DNA of 64,000 bases. It comes from Hydractinia symbiolongicarpus. Its lineage: Eukaryota; Cnidaria; Hydrozoa; Anthoathecata; Hydractiniidae. Positions within the stretch are counted from its first letter, which is position 1. Each line of letters starts with the position of its first letter. Below, in pieces: positions 51,556-61,474 of this stretch. The stretch covers positions 1,736,001-1,800,000 of the forward strand of contig NC_079881.1 in assembly GCF_029227915.1 (NCBI RefSeq), read 5' to 3'. The notes under the pieces are model-generated. The model was not told the DNA's origin, made no database searches, and saw only the letters and a list, made by a program, of their open reading frames with translations. A program made the position numbers and the translations under genes.

Positions 51556-53693
51556 CTAAAACGCATGAGACTTGTAGATTTCAGAAATGTTTTCATTTTT
51601 GATGAGACGCTTAATGAAAGTTGTTTAATCGCCGGCAAAGGAAAACCCGCGATTTCCCGTAAATCCCGGGCTTGGCCCGTATAGTCGAATGTATACAAAG
51701 AAAGTACCCTGTGAGTAAACTCATTTTCAAAAGGATTATTTAAATTATCTTTTCACCACTAAAAGGCATGAGACTTGTAGTTATCAAAAATGTTTTCATT
51801 TTCGATGAGACGCTGAATAAAAGGAGTTTAATCGCCGGCAAACGAAAACTTGCGATTTCCCGTAAATCCCGGACTCGGCCCGTATAGTCAAAACTATACA
51901 AAAAAGGTACCCAGGGAGTAAACTCATTTCCCGAACGATTTTTTAAATCATTTTTTCACCACTAAAACGCATGAGACTTGTAGTTTTTAGAAATTTTTCA
52001 TTTTTGATGAGACGCTTAATGAAAGTGGTTTAATCGCCGGCAAATGAAAACCCGCAATTTCCCGTAAATCCCTGACTCGGCCCGTATAGTCAAAAGTATA
52101 CAAAGAAAGTACCTAGGGAGTAAACTCATTTCCCGAACGATTTTTTAAATTATTTTTTCACCACTAAAACGCATGAGACTTGTAGTTTTCAAAAATATTT
52201 TTATTTTTGAGGAGACGCTTAATGAAAGTTGTTTAATCGCCGGCAAACGAAAACCCGCGATTTCCCGTAAATCCCGGGCTTGGCCCGTATAGTCGAATGT
52301 TTACAAAGAAAGTACCCTGTGAGTAAACTCATTTCCAAAACGATTTTTTAAATTATTTTTTCACTACTAAAACGCATGAGACTTGTAGTTTTCAAAAGTG
52401 TTTTCATTTTTGATGAGACGCTGAATAAAAGAAGTTTAATCGCCGGCAAACGAAAAGCCGCGATTTCCCGTAAATCCCGGCCCGTATAGTCGAATGTATA
52501 CAAAGAAAGTACCCTGTGAGTAAACTTATTTCCAAAACGATTTTTTAAATTATCTTTTCACCACTAAAACGCATGAGACTTGCAGTTTTCAAAAGTGTTT
52601 TCATTTTTGATGAGACGCTGAATGAAAGAAGTTTAATCGCCGGCAAACGAAAACCCGCGATTTCCCGTAAATCCTGGGCTTTGCCCGTATAGTCAAAAGT
52701 ATACAAAGAAAGTACCCTGTGAGTAAACTCATTTCCAAAACGATTTTTTAAATTATTATTTCACCACTAAAGCCCACTTGTAGTTTTTAAAAATGCTTTC
52801 TTTTTTGATGAGACGCTGAATAAAAGAAGTTTAATCGCCGGCAAATGAAAACCCGCGATTTCCCGTAAATCCCGGACTCGGCCCGTATAGTCAAAACTAT
52901 ACAAAGAAGGTACCCAGGGAGTAAACTCATTTCCAAAACGATTTTTTAAATTATCTTTTCACCACTAAAACGCATGAGACTTGTAGTTTTTAAAAGTGTT
53001 TTCACTTTTGATGAGACGCTGAATAAAAGAAGTTTAATCGCCGGCAAACGAAAACCCGCGATTTCCCGTAAATCCCGGGCTTGGCCCGTATAGTCAAAAG
53101 TATACAAAGAAAGTACCCAGGGAGTAAACTCATTTCCCGAACGATTTTTTAAATTATTTTTTCACTACTAAAACGCGTGAGACTTATAGTTTTCAAAAGT
53201 GTTTTCATTTTTGATGAGACGCTGAATAGAAGAAGTTTAATCGCCGGCAAACGAAAAGCCGCGATTTCCCGTAAATGCCGGCCCGTATAGTCGAATGTAT
53301 ACAAAGAAAGTACCCTGTGAGTAAACTTATTTCCAAAACGATTTTTTAAATTATCTTTTCACCACTAAAACGCATGAGACTTGCAGTTTTCAAAAGTGTT
53401 TTCATTTTTGATGAGACGCTGAATAAAAGAAGTTTAATCGTCGGCAAACGAAAACCCGCGATTTCCCGTAAATCCTGGGCTTTGCCCGTATAGTCAAAAG
53501 TATACAAAGAAAGTACCCTGTGAGTAAACTCATTTCCAAAACGATTTTTTAAATTATTTTGTCACCACTAAAACGCATGAGACTTGTAGTTTTCAAAAAT
53601 GTTTTCATTTTTGATGAGACGCTGAATAAAAGAAGTTTAATCGCCGGCAAACGAAAACCCGCGATTTCCCGTAAATCCCAGAATCTCGGCCCG

Positions 53694-53720
53694 TTTTTTT
53701 GATTTTTGATTTTTTGATTT
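53694..53720 (-). repeat. A-rich 3' tail of the retroelement
   Basis: On the plus strand a T run is followed by gattttt/gattttttgatttt. Read 5' to 3' on the element strand this is an imperfect AAAAATC repeat ending in seven A, directly abutting the satellite. Such tails mark the 3' end of LINEs. The interspersed TC makes it a short microsatellite-like tail rather than pure poly(A), which may help assign the family. Confidence 0.8.
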
Positions 53721-53843
53721 TCTCTTTATTTAACGTCGATAGATACAATAGTATTTAAATAACTAATTTAAATCGACAACAAATCGTAAAACAAGGCAGA
53801 CAGCGATAAAAAATAAGAAAAATAAATAAATAAATAAGTAAAG
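53721..53843 (-). other. 3' UTR of the retroelement with an AAAT microsatellite
   Basis: A+T-rich stretch between the last reverse transcriptase codon and the tail. At about 53808-53838 the plus strand has a short imperfect aaat/aaataag repeat (aaataaataaataaataag). No open frame or recognised RNA structure was found here. Confidence 0.7.
53725..53730 (-). promoter_or_regulatory. Polyadenylation signal AATAAA of the retroelement
   Basis: tttatt on the plus strand is AATAAA on the element strand, a few bases before the A-rich tail. It is a canonical hexamer in the expected place for a retroelement transcript end. It could be chance in A+T-rich DNA, but the position fits. Confidence 0.6.
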
Positions 53844-55920
53844 TTAAAATATGTATGGTATATCCATGCATATTTTACAGGTGCAAACATCACCTTCCCA
53901 AAATTTTATTGAGCTACGGAAGGCTTCGAGAGAAGGAGCATTCTTTGTAGCGTCAGGCACAGATATCCATAGCTTCCCTGCAATATTTGATAAAGTATTT
54001 AAGCCATAGTACGTTGTCCGATAAGTTGGTCGCCTGATCAAATTAAAGCAACGAAGGTTGTACTTGTTTTCCCTAACAGAAAATATCTCGTTCATATATA
54101 GAGGTGACAATCCATTTAAAAATTTGTAAACCTCTTTCATTAAATTCTGTAAATTGATGATGTGAATATTTTTAACATTACATAAAGATTAAAGTTCATC
54201 GTAATTGCCATTTATATCGTCCTGTATGATTCTTAGACAACGTTCATGAATACGATTGATTCGATTATTCGCAACTTTTCCACAAAACATCCATACTAAG
54301 GGACAGTAAGAAAACTGAGACAAAATAAATGAATTGAAGAGAAAACGCTTCATCTTGGGTGTCAAAAAGGAAGATATCCTTTGAAGCACGTTGAGTTTCC
54401 TACTAGCCTTATTACAGATGTTTTTGACATGCGAATGAAAGTTTAGTCTCGAGTCAATCGTAACACCAAGAAGCACTACAGACGATTTACACGCAATTTT
54501 CAAATGGTTAAATATCAAACTTTCATCGTTATGACCTAATACAATATATTGATACTTTTTCAAATTTATTGCTAAGTAATTTTCATAAAACCAATTATTA
54601 ACTATGACCAAATTAGTAAGCAGTGTTTGTTTTACATCTTCTAATGAATTTTCACAAGCATATAAGGTGTTATCATCTGCAAAGTTACAAAGGGATGATT
54701 GAATAATGAACCAGAATAAATCGTTTATAGAATAATTGAAGAAAGGAGGTCCTAAGATTGATCCTTGTGGAACTCCAACTTGAAGAGGAAGCCATTCGCT
54801 AAAAGAAGAATTTATTCTGGTTCTCTGAAAACGATTTTTCAAGTATGAGTGAATAAATAATAAAGAAGATTCAGAAAAACCATAGGCATGCAGCTTTGCA
54901 ATAAGCAAATCATGGTTGATAGTATCAAAAGCTTTTGAAAGGTCCATTAGCACTGCTCCAACTACACCCTTATTATCAAGTGTGCTTTTCCATTGTTCAA
55001 TCATTCGAATGAGAGCATATTGTGTATTATAACCCTTTCTGAAGCCTGATAGATGAGGGCTGAGTTTGTCATGCATAAAAGTGTGCATTTGATTAAGAAT
55101 AATTCTTTCAAAAACCTTTGATAAACAGGGAAGCAAGCTAACAGGTCTATAGTTCTCCTTATCATTACAGTCATCCTTCTTAAAAACAGGTATAACCTCT
55201 GCAAGTTTTAAATCATCAGGAAAAATATTAGACTGTAAACAAAAATTTATAATATTAGTGAGGATAGGAACAAAGATATGAATAAACTTTTTCAACATAA
55301 AAACTGGAAAATCACCACTAACAGAAGATTTCTTTGCATCCATGTCTTTGATGACTTTGAGAACATCAGGCTGTTCAACCAGCGAAAAATAGAACTTTTC
55401 ATCATAACCCACATTTTCACGAATTTTCAAAATACTGATGTGATTAGTATACGAGTGGATTGCACTCGTGAATGGTTGCTGTATGTGTATCATCGTTTGG
55501 TTTGGTTGGTAAATTTTTCGTGATGTTGGTGTAATATTCATTGAAGATTTTGCATAATTTTTGTTCGTCGGTGACTATCCTTTCTTTCTCGATTAAGATA
55601 ATTTTGTTGGTGTTATAACTAACGTTTGAAAACAATGGCTTGACAGACTTCCAGAACTTTTTATTATCAGTAATGCTTGTCATACGTAAACCCTTGAAAT
55701 ACGAACGTCTGGTTTTTCGTAATAAGGAAACACAGTAGTTTCTCTGTCTAGTGAAGTTGGACCAATTTTCTTTTGATCGTGATTTGTTATATATGCGACG
55801 AAGTTTGGATCTGTGCATAATAGCTTTGCGAAGCTCCTTGGTGATAAAAGGTGCGTTATTGAATCTTAGTATTTTCTTTTTCAATGGTGCAAAATGGTTT
55901 AGCGTAGACGTGATGCATCA
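53844..55920 (-). pseudogene. Reverse transcriptase remnant of a non-LTR retrotransposon
   Basis: Three adjoining open segments on the minus strand make up one damaged reverse transcriptase. (1) 55444-55884 is the pre-RT linker, with NAPFITKELRKAIMHRSKL and a KKFWKSVKPLF motif; similar coding continues upstream to an in-frame TGA at 55918-55920, so its apparent start is a TTG codon and not a true start. (2) 54189-55541 (450 codons) holds the polymerase core: NYRPVSLLP (130-138), GFRKGYNTQYAL (166-177), motif A MDLSKAFD with D200, VGVPQGSILGP (255-265), motif C FADD with D289 and D290, and the thumb LGVTID (358-363). (3) 53844-54140 is the C-terminal part, with KFLNGLSPLYMNEIF, RTTYYG and a terminal CTCKIC. 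Segments 1 and 2 are in different frames, so a small indel lies at about 55444-55490. Segments 2 and 3 are in the same frame, 16 codons apart, separated by a TAA at 54189-54191. The catalytic aspartates remain, but GPPFFNYSIND departs from the family pattern. Confidence 0.92.
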
Positions 55921-55990
55921 ATTGAATTGGTTAAAGTCGTAATTATTCTCAAGTAATTTCAAAAAGTTCATTTAGTCGTAATTTAGTTCG
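55921..55990 (-). other. 5' end of the truncated retroelement
   Basis: Between the TGA at 55918-55920 and the right satellite boundary, the frame that leads into the linker reads as plausible coding (NFLKLLENNYDFNQFN) back to a stop near 55975. The last bases before tatagtc match no other part of the window. This is where reverse transcription probably ended. There is no promoter or 5' UTR here, so the copy has no means of its own transcription. Confidence 0.6.
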
Positions 55991-56869
55991 TATAGTCAAA
56001 AGTATACAAAGAAGGTACCCAGGGAGTAAACTCATTTCCCGAACGATTTTTTAAATTATTTTTTCACCACTAAAACGCATGAGACTTGTAGTTTTCAGAA
56101 ATGTTTTCATTTTTGATGAGACGCTGAATAAAAGAAGTTTAATCGCCGGCAAACGAAAACCCGCGATTTCCTGTAAATTCCGGACTCGGCCCGTATAGTC
56201 AAAACTATACAAAGAAGGTACCCAGGGAGTAAACTCATTTCACGAACGATTTTTTAAATTATTTTTTCACCACTAAAACGCAGGAGACTTGTAGTTTTCA
56301 GAAATGTTTTCATTTTTGATGAGACGCTGAATAAAAGAAGTTTAATCGCCGGCAAACGAAAACCCGCGATTTCCTGTAAATTCCGGACTCGGCCCGTATA
56401 GTCAAAAGTATACAAAGAAGGTACCCAGGGAGTAAACTCATTTCCCGAACGATTTTTTAAATTATTTTTCCACCACTAAAACGCATGAGACTTGTAGTTT
56501 TCGGAAATGTTTTCATTTTTGATGAGACGCTTAATGAAAGTGGTTTAATCGCCGGCAAACGAAAACCCGCGACTTCCCGTAAATCCCGGACTCGGCCCGT
56601 ATAGTCAAAAGTATACAAAGAAGGTACCCAGGGAGTAAACTCATTTCCCAAACGATTTTTTAAATCATTTTTTCACCACTAAAACGCATGAGACTTGTAG
56701 TTTTTAGAAATGTTTTCATTTTTGATGAGACGCTTAATGAAAGTGGTTTAATCGCCGGCAAATGAAAACCCGCAATTTCCCGTAAATCCCTGACTCGGCC
56801 CGTATAGTCAAAAGTATACAAAGAAAGTACCCAGGGAGTAAACTCATTTCCCGAACGATTTTTTAAATT

Positions 56870-58340
56870 ATTTTTTCACCACTAAAACGCATGAGACTTG
56901 TAGTTTTCAAAAATATTTTCATTTTTGAGGAGACGCTTAATGAAAGTTGTTTAATCGCCGGCAAACGAAAACCCGCGATTTCCCGTAAATCTCGGGTTTG
57001 GCCCATATAGTCGAATGTTTACAAAGAAAGTACCCTGTGAGTAAACTCATTTCCAAAACGATTTTTTAAATTATCTTTTCACCACTAAAACGCATGAGAC
57101 ATGTAGTTTTCAAATGTGTTTTCACATTTGATGAGACGCTGAATAAAAGAAGTTTAATTGCCGGCAAACGAAAACCCGCGATTTCCCGTAAATCCCGGGC
57201 TTGTCCCGTATAGTCAAAAGTATACAAAGAAAGTACCCAGGGAGTAAACTCATTTCCCTAACGATTTTTTAAATTATTTTTTCACCACTAAAACGCGTGA
57301 GACTTGTAGTTTTCAAAAGTGTTTTCATTTTTGATGAGACGCTGAATAAAAGAAGTTTAATCGCCGGCAAACGAAAACCCGCGATTTTCCGTAAATCCCG
57401 GGCTTGGCCCGTATAGTTGAATGTATATGAAGAAAGTACCCAGGGAGTAAACTGATTTCCCGAACGATTTTTTAAATTATTTTTTCACCACTAAAACGCA
57501 TGAGACTTGTAGTTTTTAGAAATGTTTTCATTTTTGATGAGACGCTGAATAAAAGGAGTTTAATCGCCGGCAAACGAAAACCTGCGATTTCCTGTAAATC
57601 CCGGGCTGGGCCCGTATAGTCGAATGTATACAAAGAAAGTACCCTGTGAGTAAAATCATTTCCCGAACGATTTTTTAAATTATTTTTTCACCACTAAACG
57701 CATGAGACTTGTAGTTTTCAAAAATATTTTCATTTTTGAGGAGACGCTTAATGAAAGTTGTTTAATCGCCGGCAAACGAAAACCCGCGATTTCCCGTAAA
57801 TCCCGGGCTTGGCCCGTATAGTCGAATGTTTACAAAGAAAGTACCCTGTGAGTAAACTCATTTCCAAAACGATTTTTTAAATTATCTTTTCACCACTAAA
57901 ACGCATGAGACTTGTAGTTTTCAAATGTGTTTTCACATTTGATGAGACGCTGAATAAAAGAAGTTTAATCGCCGGCAAACGAAAACCCGCGATTTCCCGT
58001 AAATCCCGGGCTTGTCCCGTATAGTCAAAAGTATACAAAGAAAGAACCCAGGGAGTAAACTCATTTCCCTAACGATTTTTTAAATTATTTTTTCACCACT
58101 AAAACGCGTGAGACTTGTAGTTTTCAAAAGTGTTTTCATTTTTGATGATACGCTGAATAAAAGAAGTTTAATCGCCGGCAAACGAAAACCCGCGATTTTC
58201 CGTAAATCCCGGGCTTGGCCCGTATAGTTGAATGTATATGAAGAAAGTACCCAGGGAGTAAACTGATTTCCCGAACGATTTTTTAAATTATTTTTTCACC
58301 ACTAAAACGCATGAGACTTGTAGTTTTCAGAAATGTTTTC
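56870..58340 (+). repeat. 4-monomer repeat, 811 bp
   Basis: ttcacatttg occurs at 57121 and 57932, 811 bp apart. The unit contains aggagacgcttaatgaaagttg, cacatttgatg, acgcgtgag with ttttccgtaaatcc, and tgtatatgaag monomers. A one-base deletion (cactaaacgcatg near 57690) explains 811 rather than 812. Confidence 0.8.
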
Positions 58341-61300
58341 ATTTTTGATGAGACGCTGAATAAAAGGAGTTTAATCGCCGGCAAACGAAAACCTGCGATT
58401 TCCCGTAAATCCTGGACTCGGCCCGTATAGTCAAAAGTATACGAAGAAAGTACCCAGGGAGTAAACACATTTCACGAACGAATTTTTAAATTATTATTTC
58501 ACCACTAAAGCCCATGAGACTAGTAGTTTTCAAAAATGTTTTCATTTTTGATGAGACGCTTAATGAAAGTGGTTTAATCACCGGCAAACGAAAACCCGCG
58601 ATTTCCTGTAAATCCCGGGCTGGGCCCGTATAGTCGAATGTATACAAAGAAAGTACCCTGTGAGTAAACTCATTTCCCGAACGATTTTTTAAATTATCTT
58701 TTTACCACTAAAACGCATGAGACTTGTAGTTTTCAAAAATGTTTTCATTTTTGATGAGACGTTGAATAAAAGAAGTTTAATCGCCGGCAAACGAAAACCC
58801 GCCATTTCCCGTAAACCCCGGACTCGGCCCGTATAGTCAAATGTATACAAAAAAAGTACCTAGGGAGTAAACTTATTTCCCGAACGATTTTTTAAAATAT
58901 TTTTTCACCACTAAAACGCATGAGACTTGTAGTTTTTAGAAATGTTTTCATTTTTGATGAGACGCTGAATAAAAGAAGTTTAATCGCCGGCAAACGAAAA
59001 ACCGCCATTTCCCGTAAACCCCGGACTCGGCCCGTATAGTCAAATGTATACAAAGAAAGTACCCAGGGAGTAAACTCATTTCCCGAACGATTTTTTAAAT
59101 TATTTTTTCACCACTAAAACGCATGAGACTTGTAGTTTTCAGAAATGTTTTCATTTTTGATGAGACGCTGAATAAAAGAAGTTTAATCGCCGGCAAATGA
59201 AAACCCGCGATTTCCCGTAAATCCCGGACTCGGCCCGTATAGTCAAAACTATACAAAGAAGGTACCCAGGGAGTAAACTCATTTCCCGAACGATTTTTTA
59301 AATTATTTTTTCACCACTAAAACGCATGAGACTTGTAGTTTTCACAAATATTTTCATTTTTGAGGAGACGCTTAATGAAAGTTGTTTAATCGCCGGCAAA
59401 CTAAAACCCGCGATTTCCCGTAAATCCCGGGCTTGGCCCGTATAGTCGAATGTTTACAAAGAAAGTACCCTGTGAGTAAACTCATTTCCAAAACGATTTT
59501 TTAAATTATCTTTTCACCACTAAAACGCATGAGACTTGTAGTTTTCAAAAGTGTTTTTACTTTTGATGAGACGCTGAATAAAAGAAGTTTAATCGCCGGC
59601 AAACAAAAAACCCGCGATTTCCCGTAAATCCCGGGCTTGGCCCGTATAGTCAAAAGTATACAAAGAAAGTACCCAGGGAGTAAACTCATGTCCCGAACGA
59701 TTTTTTAAATTATTTTTTCACCACTAAAACGTGTGAGACTTGTAGTTTTCAAAAGTGTTTTCATTTTTGATGAGACGCTGAATAAAAGAAGTTTAATCGC
59801 CGGCAAACGAAAAGCCGCGAGTTCCCGTAAATCCCGGCCCGTATAGTCGAATGTATACAAAGAAAGTACCCTGTGAGTAAACTTATTTCCAAAACGATTT
59901 TTTAAATTATATTTTCACCACTAAAACGCATGAGACTTGCAGTTTTCAAAAGTGTTTTCATTTTTGATGAGACGCTGAATAAAAGAAGTTTAATCGCCGG
60001 CAAACGAAAACCCGCGATTTCCCGTAAATCCTGGGCTTTGCCCGTATAGTCAAAAGTATACAAAGAAAGTACCCTGTGAGTAAACTCATTTCCAAAACGA
60101 TTTTTTAAATTATTTTTTCACCACTAAAACGCATGAGACTTGTAGTTTTTAAAAATGTTTTCATTTTTGATGAGACGCTGAATAAAAGAAGTTTAATCGC
60201 CGGCAAACGAAAACCCGCGATTTCCCGTAAATCCCAGAATCTCGGCCCGTATAGTCAAAAGTATACAAAGAAGGTACCCAGGGAGTAAACTCATTTCCCG
60301 AACGATTTTTTAAATTATTTTTTCACCACTAAAACGCATGAGACTTGTAGTTTTCAGAAATGTTTTCATTTTTGATGAGACGCTGAATAAAAGAAGTTTA
60401 ATCGCCGGCAAACGAAAACCCGCAATTTCCCGTAAATCCCGGGCTTGGCCCGTATAGTTGAATGTATATAAAGAAAGTACCCAGGGAGTAAACTGATTTC
60501 CCGAACGATTTTTTAAATTATTTTTTCACCACTAAAACGCATGAGACTTGTAGTTTTCAGAAATGTTTTCATTTTTGATGAGACGCTTAATGAAAATGGT
60601 TTAATCGCTGGCAAACGAAAACCCACGATTTCCCGTAAATCCCGGGCTTGGCCCGTATAGTCGAATGTATACAAAGAAAGTACCCTGTGAGTAAACTCAT
60701 TTCCAAAACGATTTTTTAAATTATTATTTCACCACTAAAGCCCACTTGTAGTTTTTAAAAATGCTTTCTTTTTTGATGAGACGCTGAATAAAAGAAGTTT
60801 AATCGCCGGCAAATGAAAACCCGCGATTTCCCGTAAATCCCAGACTCGGCCCGTATAGTCAAAACTATACAAAGAAGGTACCCAGGGAGTAAACTCATTT
60901 CCCGAACGATTTTTTAAATTATTTTTTCACCACTAAAACGCAGGAGACTTGTAGTTTTCAGAAATGTTTTCATTTTTGATGAGACGCTGAATAAAAGAAG
61001 TTTAATCGCCGGCAAACGAAAACCCGCGATTTCCTGTAAATTCCGGACTCGGCCCGTATAGTCAAAAGTATACAAAGAAGGTACCCAGGGAGTAAACTCA
61101 TTTCCCGAACGATTTTTTAAATTATTTTTCCACCACTAAAACGCATGAGACTTGTAGTTTTCAGAAATGTTTTCATTTTTGATGAGACGCTTAATGAAAG
61201 TGGTTTAATCGCCGGCAAACGAAAACCCGCGACTTCCCGTAAATCCCGGACTCGGCCCGTATAGTCAAAAGTATACAAAGAAGGTACCCAGGGAGTAAAC

Positions 61301-61474
61301 TCATTTCCCAAACGATTTTTTAAATCATTTTTTCACCACTAAAACGCATGAGACTTGTAGTTTTTAGAAATGTTTTCATTTTTGATGAGACGCTTAATGA
61401 AAGTGGTTTAATCGCCGGCAAATGAAAACCCGCAATTTCCCGTAAATCCCTGACTCGGCCCGTATAGTCCAAAG

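Larger units (their letters stand above)
1..53693 (+). repeat. 203-bp satellite tandem array, left block
   Basis: Head-to-tail monomers of 203 bp, all in one orientation; successive copies of the start ggcaaacgaaaacccgcgat fall at 1, 204, 407 and 610. Well conserved parts include gtttaatcgccggcaaacga, gatgagacgctgaataaaag and acgattttttaaattat. Variation is concentrated at about seven places: ggactcgg/gggcttgg/gggctttg before cccgtatag; caaaagtatac/cgaatgtatac/tgaatgtatat; cccagggag/cctgtgag/cctaggg; cccgaacg/ccaaaacg/ccctaacg; attttttcacc/atcttttcacc/attatttcacc; the hairpin arms; and ctgaataaaagaag/cttaatgaaagtgg/cttaatgaaagttg. Indel variants (-5 gcccacttg, -6 cccggcccg, +2 ccagaatctc, and one -49) explain block lengths slightly off multiples of 203. 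Because 203 is not divisible by 3 and every frame holds stops, there is no coding potential. I do not recognise this satellite by name. Confidence 0.98.
53694..55990 (-). mobile_element. 5'-truncated non-LTR (LINE-type) retrotransposon, CR1/Jockey-like
   Basis: A 2.3 kb non-satellite insertion whose reverse transcriptase reads on the minus strand. The 3' end faces low coordinates: coding remnant, about 120 bp of A+T-rich 3' UTR, AATAAA, then an A-rich tail. No endonuclease or first ORF is present. The sequence begins within the linker between endonuclease and reverse transcriptase, which is typical 5' truncation from incomplete target-primed reverse transcription. The target was ggcccgtatag inside one monomer, with no net target loss. 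The two sides share only cgt (53692-53694 and 55988-55990), so the target-site duplication is at most 3 bp or is just microhomology. Stops and a frameshift make it inactive. The clade within CR1/Jockey/Rex1-like elements cannot be settled by eye. Confidence 0.93.

Noticed and set aside
55001-55204. Minus-strand 67-codon open frame within the reverse transcriptase
   Set aside because: It is an alternative frame under the polymerase core; the 450-codon frame carries all the motifs.
55278-55523. Plus-strand open frame of 81 codons, and another at 55751-55942, within the retroelement
   Set aside because: Both lie antisense to the well-supported reverse transcriptase reading and show no domain.
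53694-55990. LTR retrotransposon or retrovirus-like element
   Set aside because: No terminal repeats, integrase, protease or RNase H are seen. The reverse transcriptase motifs and A-rich 3' tail are of non-LTR type.
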